In this document: piece by piece, positions 13,376 through 28,350 of the stretch
How positions within the stretch are numbered: the first letter of the stretch is position 1
How the letters are laid out: every line of letters begins with the position of its first letter
Assembly (NCBI GenBank): GCA_028023455.1
Contig: JAQFVV010013394.1
Location: 64,001-128,000, forward strand
Direction of reading: 5' to 3'
Source of the DNA: Epiperipatus broadwayi
Taxonomy: Eukaryota > Onychophora > Udeonychophora > Euonychophora > Peripatidae
DNA: 64,000 nucleotides
Notes under the pieces: generated by a model
Database searches by the model: none
What the model was told of the DNA's origin: nothing
What the model saw: only the letters and a program-made list of their open reading frames with translations
Position numbers and translations under genes: made by a program

Positions 13376-15397
<2,022 letters not shown>

Positions 15398-16361
15398 TTG
15401 TATATTCATAAAGTCCATGTGGAATTTAAAAAAATATAACTTTATTAATATTTATGAGACAAAAAAACCATCTGTAAAAAGTATTAGAAAACTTAATGTA
15501 CCTACCTTGATGTAGAATTATTTAGTAATTTTTCAATATAATAATTTAACAATTTTTCAAAACATTAAAAAAAAAACTTCTTTTTTAAAATTATGTGACC
15601 CATGTCTTCAACAGAAGAAAAAGTAAACCGTATCCTTTGTTTGTATGAATTGAAATCTACTTTTGCTAAGCAATGGAAGTTAAAAACTAAATACAATAAA
15701 GAGCAATTTCATAGGAACTGTATTGCAAATGGATAAAAAAAATCAAAGAGACAGACTGAATCAGGGTTGAGGCTTTCATAGTCCATTGTTCATAAGATTC
15801 TGTAGAAAAGACATCACATGAAATCTTACAAAATCTAATTTCATCAATAATTGTTAGAAGAGGGTTATCATGTATGGTTAACTTTTTGCCATCAGTTCAA
15901 TGAAAAAATTGGCAATGATGATGCATTTGTGAGTAGTTTAATATTTTTTGATGATGCAGCATTTTATATTAGTGGCAAGGTCAACAGAGATAATTGTTGG
16001 TTTTGAGAAATTGTAAACCTAAATAAAACTGTTGAACATAAGGCTCTCATAAAGTTAATATGTGGTGTGTTTTGGAAAAAATCAAATCATAGGACCATTC
16101 TTTTTTGAAGGCCATGTTATTAATGATGAAATTTATTTAGATATTCCTCCACTTGAACAATTGGTCTTTTAGATGATACAGTATTTCAACAAGATGTAGC
16201 TTCTTAAATCTTTGCTCTGTTTATTAGTCAGATTCTAAATCAGAAATTTCCCAACACATGGATTGGCAAAGGTGGACTATTTTATTGGGCTTCACATTCA
16301 CCAATCACAATTCCATTAAATTATTTTATGGTGACGTGAAAACAAACCAAACTAACATTGA

Positions 16362-16557
16362 TGCAGTGCTCTCAGATCCAAAACTTCTCACTGATGAAGG
16401 CCACAAGCCAGGAACTAGTATGGGGATATTGGATGAGTTGGCATTACATAGGATTTTATGCACAAGCCTTCGGCATCCACTGATTACCCTAGTTTGCACA
16501 GAGTGGCACTACTGTATGGAGAGTTTTTCCTTGTTTATTGTTAGAAGGCTTGAAAGC
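16362..16557 (+). mobile_element. Rz3 copy inserted in the mariner relic
   Basis: The sequence from about gcagtgctctcagatcc to the gtatggagagttttt region matches Rz3 at 12.4-12.7 kb. It lies between two parts of the transposase frame that are adjacent in related proteins, so it inserted after the mariner element. A single truncated unit. No clear target duplication was seen. Confidence 0.7.
16374..16434 (+). ncRNA. Hammerhead ribozyme motif, Rz3 copy at 16.4 kb
   Basis: Order: ATCCAA.., CTTCTCA, CTGATGA, A-GGC-CACAA-GCC-A, GGAAC-TA-GTA, TGGGGA, TA, TTGGAT. Stem II is GGC/GCC here where other Rz3 copies have AGC/GCT, a compensatory change. Stem I inner pairing (TTCTCA with TGGGGA, two G-U) and outer pairing (ATCCAA with TTGGAT) are intact, and GTA is an accepted cleavage triplet. 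The GAAA box reads GGAA, which should reduce or abolish activity. Confidence 0.65.
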
Positions 16558-16680
16558 TAAAATAACTAATATGTTTGCAGGCATTACTGTAAATTAATGG
16601 GCCAATGTTTTTAGAGAACAACAAAATCGCATTACCCTTTCTATTACTAATGATGGCGGACATGTGGAAACTTAATAAAA

Positions 16681-18637
16681 TACAATAAAACAACAAAAAA
16701 ATAAAGATTTTATCATTTCCAATATATTCTACATAATTCCTCTATCATAATAAATAATTTAAATTGCACACGGACTTTATGGATACATTGTATATTACCA
16801 GTGAATTATCAAAATAAAGTTATTTAAATTATATTTTACCTAGACAAAAAGACTAACAAATAGAGAACGTTAAATAAAATTGTACAATAAAAAAAAAAAA
16901 AAAACTAATAAAGAAGTCAGTTGATTCAATTTTCAACAAGTAATTTTAATTTCTATTAAAATATTTATTATCATTGGAAATACATACATATGCAAATATT
17001 TAACTAGATCAGAAATTTGAATGTGCATAAAAATTGAATTAAAAAATATCCAGACAAATGTAAAACAAAAGGATATTAAAAATAAACAACAATCCTCAAA
17101 TGCTACATATTTATCATCATATAATAAAATATGGCATATCATATATTAATAATATTATATATTAATAGTATTAGTATTGAATGATACATCTTTGAAGTGT
17201 AAAAACCATTTAGAAATGTTTACTGGATAGGTTATTAATTTTTAATAGATATATTAGTAGCCGTTAATTGTATTTAGAACTTATTTTTTGTTTTCATATC
17301 AGGCATTTGTTTAACTACAATATTTTATTAAATTCTTTAGTTTTCGTTAATCGATATATAAATACTTCAATTGATAACTTATGTACTTTACTATTAGAAA
17401 TTCTAAATTAGGAGATAAACCATCTATAAGATTTATTTCATAATTAACATAAAGATTACTTTCAGAAGGAGTGTTTTTAATCAGAGCTGAACAAATTTTA
17501 AACAAGTCATAATTTATTTATAGGACTTGGCGAGAATATTAAATGTATTGATCATTAAAAAATATTTTGTTATAAATGTGATGTCCACTCGTCTTTATTT
17601 ATTATGATTCTCGAGTATCAAACAGCTGCCAAAACTCCATTAAAGTTATTCAATATGACTTTTATTTCCTTAGTCAGTTATTGAATCTCAATCAATCGCC
17701 CACCCATAAATCACTTTACAAGTTGGTCATTTTAGTATAAGCATATATTATTCAGAGGAAAATGCTTTCAAGTATATATAAGCGCACACATACTAACATT
17801 TTTTTATAACTTTTAAATTATCTCAACTTATTTTGAAAACAAAATCTTTAAAGTGCTACGATAATATTAGTGAAAACATTAAAATGGGCGCAATATCTTT
17901 TCTCAGACTGTACTTACTTTAAAAGACTGAACTTTGTCTTCCCTTTTATACTTACAGTGATAAGCCTGATTAATGAAGACACTCGGAAAATTGATGGTTT
18001 TTATTGTATAAAAAGTTTATAAAGTAAATTTGGATTTAAGGCAGTTCTTGTTTTTTTCGAACTTTCTATTTATCTTTACCCTCTTTAGGATATATGTATT
18101 TTTTTTAAAAAATTACAAAGGGATACAATAAATAACTATTCAAAGTGTTTATTAAAATATATAATTTTTATTTTTATTATGTTTAGATAAGTAAATACAT
18201 CCATATGAATTTTGATATCGGCGTTCGTTTGCATTTTATTAGTTATTATTTAATTTTGCTTTTAGGATGAGAATTTAGATATGTTTTTATCGACAGATGA
18301 GTATTTAAAACTGCTTTTTTTTTAAATTTACAAACATTGTTAAAGATTCAGTTTTGAAATAGTTTTCGCTTAAGATGAATTTTATTTTTCAAAGAGAAGT
18401 AATGAGATGTATTAAAGTTTATTATTCAGCTTTAAAATTGAAATGTTGAAATAGATTATGAAAAAAAAGTAATAGCAATATTATAATCTACTAAAGTGGA
18501 TACTTTATTGGTTAGTTCCTTGGGTTCAATTTGAATGTAAGTTTAGAATATATACGTTCTTATAAATACTATTAAATTTGGTATTTTTTAATAAACTATT
18601 AAATAAAAATATATTGTTTTTTTTTCCTCATGTGTCA
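16681..18637. other. AT-rich stretch without recognised genes
   Basis: No gene, RNA or repeat family recognised. A slightly GC-richer patch at about 17,580-17,720 has no usable reading frame. Confidence 0.5.
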
Positions 18638-18722
18638 TAGCATCGGCCGGGAAGCGATCCCGTTAAACCGGGACAACTGCTATTAAGGCAGCTGTGCTGA
18701 CCTCTTGACCACCAACGCTTGA
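18638..18722 (-). repeat. tRNA-like sequence (diverged copy)
   Basis: The minus strand begins near gcgttggtggtcaagaggtcagc (A-box-like), continues through a hairpin whose arms are agctgcc and ggcagtt-like, and ends ggatcgcttcccggccgatgctatgacac. It matches the better-preserved copy at 25.85-25.94 kb along its length. The B box is degraded. Likely a tRNA-derived repeat rather than a working tRNA gene. Confidence 0.6.
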
Positions 18723-19310
18723 CTAAAAAGAAGTTACCTTTTTATATATACTTTTAAATTTCAACCTACTACATACTCTTGAAATATAAGATTCGAAATA
18801 TCTAAAATAGTTAAATGATTTCACAATGCATTTTACACAGACCCATCATTTTTTAATTGACTTAAGTCATTATTTTTTAAACATCATTTTTTATCATTTG
18901 TTTAGTATTTATCAATATTACTATGTGTAGAATGTATTTCAAACATTATGTGTTTACATCTTTTACATAATTCATTTTAAAAAGGCACATTAACAATTAT
19001 TACAAACTATTTGTTAGTAATCAATATTATACATGATTCATAGCTAGACATAAACTTTAAACCCAATTAAAAATCAATATATATGTTGGTCTTTAATTAA
19101 TAAAATATTATACTGTGTTTGGCTTACCACTCAAATGAACATCAAAACTATCCTTATAATAACTTTTGATGTGACTTTTGTACCTGGTAATATATAAGCT
19201 TTCCATAAAAAAAGAAACTTATAATTAATTTAGCACATTTTAATATTTGAGAATTTATGTTAACTGGTATATAGTTTTCATTTATATAAAAATGACTAAC
19301 AATAACTGAG
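18723..19310. other. AT-rich stretch, nothing recognised
   Basis: No frame or repeat family recognised. Confidence 0.55.
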
Positions 19311-19321
19311 AAGTCCATAGT

Positions 19322-19355
<34 letters not shown>

Positions 19356-19415
19356 ACTATGGACTTATATATATATATATATATCGTGTACATATATATA
19401 TATATATATATTGTA
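19311..19415. repeat. (TA)n framed by a 15-bp perfect inverted repeat, then more (TA)n
   Basis: aagtccatagtggta at 19311-19325 is exactly complementary to 19352-19366, with only (TA)n between. Further TA runs follow to about 19,412. The layout is the same as at 1753-1800 and 13,261-13,354. A shorter TA run lies at about 19,530-19,552. Confidence 0.85.
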
Positions 19416-19699
19416 ACGATATATAAATATGCCATTACATTAATTTAAAATAAAAACTAAGTTCTCAAATAAAAATAAATTTATTAAAAATCTAAAAGAT
19501 AAAAAATTAAAGAGTTGTTAAACGTGTGTGTATATATATATATATATATATTCACACAGATGCAAAACTTTAAAAATATTTTTTTTAATAAATAAAAGTA
19601 TTTGAACGTACTTTGTTATAAAAAAAGTACAAGATTTAAAGGTAAAATATTTTTGTAAATGGAAATGATTGTTTCATAAATTAATTAAAAAGCAAGCTA

Positions 19700-21264
19700 G
19701 CCCTTGGGGCTTTTGTATAATTATAAAGTCTGATGAAAGATAGATAAGAAAATAAAGAAATTAGCTTGACCAATGGAAGCACCAAGCCTCTTGGACTTTA
19801 ATGAAAATGATTGGAACAGTGACATTTTGTTTTTTGAATCCCGAGGATTACTAGAAAAAGAAAAATATTGAGTTCCAGACAGTGGCAGCTTGATTGTTTT
19901 TGAGTGTCATGATAGGATGCACATATCACACTCTCTCTCAATTTTAAAAATGAACTAACTGTGATATGAGAATGAATCAGCTATGCCTCCTCCAGAACAT
20001 CAGATCGGTCTTCCAATGGAGACATTGTGGGAATTAAAAACAGGAACCTGGACTCTTCTACTGTGAGCTATGAACTTTACAAATTAACAAAAAGAAAGTA
20101 ATTAAGAACTTTCATCATTTTTTTTAAAGATTCAGCTAATCTAAATTTTAAAATGAACTTTTATTTGATTTTCAAATCGATAATTAATATTTAAATTATA
20201 TATATTTGAGTTGAGTTTGCTAAAAAAAAAATCATTTCCATTTTTTTTATTTCTATTATTATTTATTTGTATAAATTATTTAAATGCATGCAATTTAAGT
20301 TTGGTATGGATGTTGCATGGATTTTTTAGCGGTTAATTATGTTGTGTTTTTTCATATTTGATTAGAATATATAAAACATCGATGTCAATGTGGCATCTTT
20401 TGATGAATGCCATTGGATTTCTTGTATTCCCTCTGCAATTGACATTATCAATGACTTTGTATTTTGATTGGTTATGTTTATTTTGAAATGTTTTTAACCG
20501 TGGAATGTATGCAGCCGATCTATACTCAACATTATAAAACAAATTTTATAAAATTCATCTGTGCGAACATATATAAATGTTAAATTTATGTCGGGCATGA
20601 ATGGCTATATAGATTTGTAAAGTTATATTAATAAATTAGGGGAGTGTAATCTTAGGTTATTTGTTTCGTAGTTAAATTGGGTCAATAGATTGGATATATC
20701 GGTGTAATTAGTAGATGTAGTATGATGTTCGCTACATGCAGAATTGCTGTATATGCTCACAAACCTTTTTGCCTATGGATGGGATTGTAAGCCAGCAAAA
20801 AAAAACACAATCCATTCCTATGGAGTTTTTATTTTATTGTTCTTCTTGCCATACAGATGTAACATTCCTGTATTGGACAAGAGACAATGTCTTCTCTAAC
20901 TATACTGTTCAGATGTCCATTCCTAACAGTATAGTATATAGTGCTGTTGTATTTTCATGCTACATTGAATACATCAATGTATCAGATGGATTGATGCCAG
21001 TTTGACTGCAAACGTTTGGCCTAAGGTTAAAAGAGGGATAGAATATTTTCTTTTCAAATGCAAATCTATGTAGTTTATTCATACACGACAATCTTAAAAT
21101 AAATATAAGTTTCATCTGTGTAGATGATTTAAAATTTTAAAATAATAAGTTAAATTAAAAGAATGTTAAAATCTAAAATAATAAATATTATTCCTCAAAA
21201 TTTAAAATGATTCAAAATTTATATGTGCGTAAATAAATGTTTGTGCGTTATTTACTGGCAGTGG

Positions 21265-21326
<62 letters not shown>

Positions 21327-21560
21327 AGATACAAATTAAACAAGTTATTTATTATTAACTCTGCATCGCCATGAGCTAATGACAATGGGCTAATGGTCTA
21401 AATATAAAATAAAGTGTGATCTTAACATCATGTATCTGCCTACTTTATAAATTTTCTAGGTTCAAATGCCTAGATGACGCCCTTGTAGTGCAGATGCGGT
21501 AAGATTCGATCTTCACTTTCATTTGGATCGTTATAATATATATATATAATTCACTTGAAA
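19700..21560 (+). repeat. Unrecognised long repeat R, plus-strand copy
   Basis: Aligns by eye, inverted, with 32,850-34,640. The strongest shared blocks are ggcatgaatggct.. and gggtcaat..ggatatat (20,590-20,710), tatggagtttttatt..gttcttct (20,820-20,850), gatggattgatgccagtttgactgc (20,985-21,010), ttactggcagtggctt (21,250-21,268) and ttataaattttctaggttcaaatgc (21,445-21,470). Weaker similarity reaches back to about 19,800. No protein family is recognised; the 89-codon frame at 20,736-21,005 is not kept in the other copy. A (TA)n run at 21,268-21,323 interrupts it. It may be a non-autonomous or decayed element of unknown class. Confidence 0.65.
21268..21323. repeat. (TA)n microsatellite
   Basis: An uninterrupted TA run inside repeat R. 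The other copy of repeat R has only a short TA run at the corresponding place. Confidence 0.95.
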
Positions 21561-24524
21561 AACTAAACTTCTGTTTATATGAAAAAAACAATCAAACTTT
21601 TTATATTTACTTAACTTTATAAAGCACAAGTGTGAGTTACTTTACTGAAGTTATTTATAGCAAATACAAATAATCCAAAGTTATAATTAAAAACACTCTT
21701 ATGGGTAATTACTTATGAAAGAAGTCATGAGATATTTTACCTTCTAAGTTTGTTTCTTTAAATTGATTGAACTAATTTTATTGCATTAAGAAGTACTCCA
21801 TAATTCTTCATTTTAAGACCACCAATTTATCACTACTCTAATCATGCAAACCTTTATTCATTCTTAAAGTTTTAATAATTTTATTCATAGATTCTATGAA
21901 ATCTAAGGAATTAAAAAGATTTAATAAAATATTATTGCACTTATTTAAATTTTACTTAATTTAAATTATTTCAAATATAGTTTTGTACTTTTGAATAAAT
22001 ATTTATTTTATTTTAGATATCTTATAAAATTGAAATTATACGTTTTTTAAAAAAATACATTTTTTACTTTAAGTAACTACTTTTTTTTTCGTTATTTTGA
22101 AGAGTTTTCAAATCATGCAGTACTCAGTTTATTAATTTAATTTTAGTGAATATATCATAAAAAGGTTGAAAATTCGTGAAGTGGTAAGTTTTGAATATTC
22201 ACTATTATTTTAAATGTCTTTAAGCACCTAAATAATATTACATTTTTTGGTAGTTTTGTTTATTTGGTATCAGTGAAATATTTTTTTAAATTATAAGAAA
22301 ATGAATCTATCAATATTTTGTATATCTATAGATGATCACTATTTCTACCATTATAACTGCTTAAATTATATATATTGGAATGTTTAATTTATAAATAATT
22401 ATTTTATATTTGGGAAAATTATAATAATATCTTCCAGAAATTGTGTTTATAATATCAACATACCATATTAACAATATAGAGTTTGATTTTAAGCCCAGTA
22501 ATTTCTTAAATATTTTCAGTCTTATATGTAAAGATTATAACAGTCTTTAATACACTTCAATCAATAATTTAGTATAGATAAGCAAATGAATATACAAATA
22601 TTGTCATATAAAAAGTAAAATTCCATGTTTATAAAAAATAATAAAAATTAATAAAATAAGTATTAAGTATTGACAATATAAAATTGAATATGCATACCAT
22701 TATATTTTTTACATATTAAACCTTAATATTGGGTATGAGATTGATTTTATTTTATAACTGCTTAAACTAATGCCACATTTTTACAATTGAATATATGACT
22801 ATATGTGGATATCTATACTTATATTTCTGCTATAAATTAAAAGAACATTTTTTGTTTAGATTATTTAACTTCAGCACTAGTATTTTTAATATTTTTGGAT
22901 AAAATTTTTATATGTAAATGTCTGAAAAATCTACATTCAAAGAATATTTGTACACACTTCTTTAAAAATTTTATTCAAATCATTTTTATATGATATATGA
23001 TCAACAACTATTTATAATATTTATTATTTTTGTTTTTTCATTAAAATAAATATAAAGATAATGGTTAAACAAGTATTTGTTGGTAGTAATACATAATACA
23101 ATTTAAAATGTTGATTTATTTTATATTTATTTAGTTTTAAATAATACTTTCTCACACATGTTTACACATTAAAATGTTAATAAATTTTTATGTAGACTTT
23201 CTGTTCAAGTTTAATTGACCATAGTATCAAAAAGTGTGCATGAATGTTTGATAATATAACTTTACTTTATTAAAATATTTTGAGTCATCTTAATTGTTAC
23301 AAATCAATTATTAATTAATATTTTAAATTTAATTATAATATCAAGATATTAGCAGTCATATGTTATCCAAAATACAATTAGACATTTTATTTATTCTTTG
23401 TTAATCAGAAAGTTCACTTATGTGGTTAATCAATAAACAATTTTGTTATGTTGACACCCACCAATTTATATATTTTTGTAAAATTATAAAATATTTACTT
23501 TTTAATATGTATGTGATATTCACATTTAACCTTTATTTGAATTTCTTTTCTTTTAGCAGAAACTTATCCAATTAATAATTAACTTATATCAATCAGGAAA
23601 CGCATATTTCAGTAACTATTATTGTTTCTTGTTTAGTTTTGTGATTAAGCATTGATTTTAAATATTTCAAATAGTAATTTCATTATTTGAACTTAGTATT
23701 AAAATATTACACTTGATAAAGGACTTTTCTCATTAAATATACATATTTAATTCAATGTTAGAAATTAATTTTTGCTTTGGTTATTACTTTTTGTTTGCGA
23801 TTGTTTTTCTTTTATTCTTTTTGGTTTTTCATAATTAATATTAAATTTTCATTTATATTTTGTTTTTTAAAATTTGTTATAGTGGTATTTATAAAACAAT
23901 ACATAATGATAGATATTATGTTTTTCCCATTAAAAATATAATTAAAAAAATATAGAAATTCATTAATTAGAGTCTAGAAATATGATAAAAAAGCAATTCT
24001 CCACATCAGTAATATATAGTTGAGCAATTAATGACTATCAGTTGAAAATGTGTTTAAATTCAATATTACATAAATACAAGTGACTATTCAGACTTATTAT
24101 AAATGGTACTAGAATAAAGTAACCTAATTTGATTTTACTACATACAGAAGAAGGTAGAATTTATGTTATTTGTCACGAGTAATATTCTTAAACTTGTAAG
24201 GTGCAACATATTAAAAGATTAACATTTTAGATAAATATTTTGTGATAAAATATTTTTTTACATATTTATTAATAAACATTACTTGCCAAATAACTAATTT
24301 TTTAAAGAATTACAAAATAATTTAATAAATGATTTATTTTAAAACAGTTTTACATTCTGACTTTAACACCAAACAATAGAAACATAAAATTATGTAAAAT
24401 TTCAGATGCATTAAAAACACATTTTTCATACTATGCATGTAATATATTTTATTTCTATAATTATACTATGTATAAAATTATAAAAACACATCGTAAATTA
24501 CAAAAATTGGTAATGTAATATATA
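21561..24524. other. AT-rich stretch without recognised genes
   Basis: Very AT-rich, no frame above background, no repeat family recognised. Confidence 0.5.
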
Positions 24525-24936
24525 TTAAGGCTATAACCATAAGACCATGCACTTGAAAAATGACAGTAGAAACCTCTACAAATCTTAACACAATATTTAT
24601 TTAAAAGACAAGAGTAGCCACTCTTATCTTTAACCTACTTTTTAAATATATAGGAGAATCTAAATCATTTTCTAAGCATAAAATATTAACACTGACTCAT
24701 TGAAATTGAAAGATTTTGTGAATGTTAGTTTGTTATAGAAATTGTGGACTTAATCAGTGAGATATTTAATACCCTTACACTCTCAAATGAAAATGTTTTA
24801 GATTCTTCTATATATTTAAAAAGTAAGTTTAAGATAATAGTGGCCATCCTTGTCTTTTAAATAAATCTTGTGTTAAGATTTGTAGAGGTCACTACCATCA
24901 TTTTTCATGTGCATGGTCTTAAAGTTATAGCCTTAA
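24525..24936. mobile_element. 412-bp foldback MITE ending in TTAA
   Basis: Inverted arms of about 150 bp (about 24,525-24,675 and 24,790-24,936) pair with roughly 90% identity by eye. They include ggctataac, aagaccatgcac, gacctctacaaatcttaacaca and a shared ttatttaaaagacaag. Both outer ends read TTAA, which would be the piggyBac-type target duplication, although the element could also merely end in TTAA. No transposase frame. Confidence 0.75.
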
Positions 24937-25675
24937 TCTATATTACTTTACATAATGACTATGCACTTTACAAATCTAATTATTAAAAATTGGTAATGAA
25001 AAACACATAAAAAACATTTGTATTTATTTTATAATATAACTTTCTCAATGTCTGATTTTGGATTATTTTAATTAATTCTGCCACCTATGCTCAACATGAA
25101 AATTATAATGCAGAATCACTAGTATTAAATTGAAACCATTAAAATGCAATATTTTTTTAACTTTCAATCTATTTAATGACATGATATATGATTAATGGTA
25201 TTTTTTGCAGAAGCAATATTATCACTTTATGATGTCACATCCAATATAAATAATAGATTAAATGTTATCATTGGCTTATTAATTATCCCATGTAAATTCC
25301 AATTTACTTTGGAAATATGTAATACTTAACATTATAGAGGATAACATTGGGGGCATTTCTATTGATTTATGAAATCTTTATGTCACAATTTTTATTGTAG
25401 TCATGCAAGGGATTATTAGAAAAACGTATACCAGTATAATTAAATGGTTAAATGAAAATGTTCAATTGTTTGCAAAATACTGACATTTGTACTTATTTCA
25501 TTTCTCAAACAGAAAAAATTCTAGGAACATTTTTTTGCTTTTGTGTTAATTTTCAATTACTTAAAAATGTTTTCTTTTAATATAATATAAAATATATTTA
25601 TTGTTAGAATTATATAATGTTTAGTAATCTTACATTTTTGGGAAAGAGAAAAAAGTTATAGTCACTAATGTAAAA
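24937..25675. other. AT-rich stretch, nothing recognised
   Basis: No frame or repeat family recognised. Confidence 0.55.
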
Positions 25676-26007
<332 letters not shown>

Positions 26008-27282
26008 TAAATAAATTTATGACTTTTATTATTTTTTTTGTTCTTTTAGTTATGTTAAAATATAATTTTAGTAAAACTATATGATAATTGTGAGCTTTTC
26101 TGTAAACTAGATGGAAGCCCATGTGTTTGATAAATCTACAGTTTTGGGGTCCCCTCAAAATATTTACTAAAATAATGCCTGCTAGGAAATGTATTTCATA
26201 TATACATTTTATTTTCTATTACTGTTATTTAAAAAAAGAACTCATTGTGGAAAAATTACCAAAAATATTTTTTTTTTGTATGAACTTATTTACAGAAAAA
26301 TGAAAAAAAAAAGATTATAATATTTACACCTTATTCATATTAGCAGTGTTCAATTATATTGTAATAATTAACACATACCTTTTGGTAGGGAAGGATCCTG
26401 TATCTTTGGAAATAATCCACTGCATCACATTCTGGGATAGGAAGGTCCCAAACTTTTTATCATTATGACAATTTACCAAAAACCTACTGAGAGAAAAAAA
26501 AACACATGCTGAATTAAACCCAAGTCTGATAATGTTAAGAGCATCTTAGCACTTCCATGTTATAATATAATTTTAAAAAAAAATGAATAAATCTTCTTAA
26601 TGAACTTTATTTAAATGTATTTCCTTATTTTAAATTAACAATTGATTTATTAATTTGATTTAATTTAATTACAAATACATCATTGGCAAATTGAAAGCTC
26701 TCAAAACAGTACATTTACCAAACAAGCAGACTGCCATCTTAGTTTACAAAAAAAAATAACTATTTTTCAAAATAATTGTATTTAGCTAAAAAATATTTTT
26801 CAAACTGATATTAGTATGTATAAAAATCAAATTTTTCAAAGTTAAAAATAACTCAAATTTTTGATCATATAATTATGACATATAATTACAATTACTTTAT
26901 TACAATGTCCAGTTTAATTACTTTATATAAAACAACAACATACTTTATTCAATATATATGATTTAATATGAAAAAAACACATTACTTAATGTGTGTTATA
27001 ACAATGACTTACTTATACTTAACGGTAATGGAACATGTTCTGAAAAATAGTGGCATTTAGAAAAAAAAAAAAAACAATACTAGTAAAAATATATAGAAGT
27101 AATATATTTTATAAAATACTATTAATAATGTTAACTAAAATTAGATATAATAATAGCTGTAATAAAATAGTAATATTAAATTTTGTCAATGGAATATGAT
27201 TTACTTCTAATAGAAAAAATACAATAATATTAATAGAAAAGAGTATTGTAGTTATTAGTAATAGTAATCATAAAATTTGTTG
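26008..27282. other. AT-rich stretch without recognised genes
   Basis: No gene recognised. The 60-codon frame at 26,121-26,303 is low-complexity and unsupported. Confidence 0.5.
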
Positions 27283-28350
27283 TTGCACTGTATTTCCACT
27301 AAAATATGACTGGGTCTTATATTATTTTTTGCTCCACAAGATAACATAGGGTTTATTTGCAGGAATGTTTTATTTTTTTATGCATAAAAGTCTACATTTA
27401 TTCAAGCAAAAAATGTACATTTTATTTAAGTACTTCTTTTTACAAAAACTTGGAGGTATTTACTCTAGGACTGATCCAAATTTTCTTCTTTTTGCACTCA
27501 TCATATATGGAAATCAAAATATTATTCAATTTAAATTTACCTTTAAATTAAATGTTAATTGAAGACTCATGAGACAGGAGTGGTAACAAAAAGGATTATA
27601 GTTAACAAGTTTTGTCCTCACAGAAGTAGGAAAAAAGTGCAGGTATAAATATTCAGAAAATGATTTTATATTTGACATGTGCACATTAATTATGTCTGTT
27701 ATACAATGCACAGTGTATTAAATTATGCCAATTCATAAATGACACAACCATGTTCATCCATTATCAATTGCACATATTGTAAATACTTTACAAATTATCT
27801 GTAATAGCTCTGCATGGGTATTAATTTAAATCACTTGCATCATTTACAGTCTTTTACAAAAGAAAAATGTTTAAGAAATCAAACTATTTTTTTTTATCTT
27901 GAATATTTAAAAGGTACCTTGAAGAAAGTCTAAAAGTAAATCAGTCATACTAAATGTAAGTATTACATATAAGTAAAATAAGTAACTAAAAAGATATAAA
28001 TGACATTATAAATTGTCCAATATACTAGCATGTTGTAAAAAAAAAATAAAAGTTTATTAAATCATTCACAAAGTCATTACAGTAAAATACATAAATACCA
28101 TATACTTTAAATTACCATTTATTTAAAACACTGATGCCATTAATATTATTTATTTATATAAAACATTACTTTATAATTCAATATGGCCATTGGGTGTTAC
28201 AATGGGCAAACAAAAGCTGTCTATTTAGATGACAATCTTAACTAGGGCTTATATTTGGGGTAGGGCATAAATTACAAGCATCATGAAAAATCATGCTAAG
28301 GCTTCTTTTCTGGTTAGGTCTTATTTTTGGGGAAAGATAATATTATCAGC
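27283..28350. mobile_element. Non-autonomous DNA transposon, about 1.07 kb
   Basis: The left end, tatttccactaaaatatgac followed by tgggtcttat, is an imperfect inverted match to the right end ggttaggtcttatttttggg/gaaag. Sub-terminal blocks (actagggcttatatttgggg, aaaaatcatgctaaggctt near 28,240-28,320; gctccacaagataacatagg near 27,330) look like the repeated 'aagac/gggcttat' motifs of a MITE family that I recall from several animal genomes. The family name is not certain. Short frames inside show no transposase motif. Confidence 0.55.

Larger units (their letters stand above)
15596..16680 (+). pseudogene. Mariner/IS630-superfamily transposase relic
   Basis: A fragmentary frame resembles the DDE transposases with a DUF4817-like start: EEKVNRILCLYELKSTFAKQ near 15,615, FFDDAAFYISGKVNRDNCW near 15,940 (first catalytic Asp region), the stretch around GPFFFEGHVINDEIYLD, then a degraded FQQD-type region, then WIGKGGLFYWASHSPITI. 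After an Rz3 insertion (16,362-16,557) the C-terminus resumes at about 16,566 (NMFAGI, then NRITLSITNDGGHVET). Stops and frameshifts throughout make it a pseudogene. Terminal repeats were not located. Confidence 0.75.
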
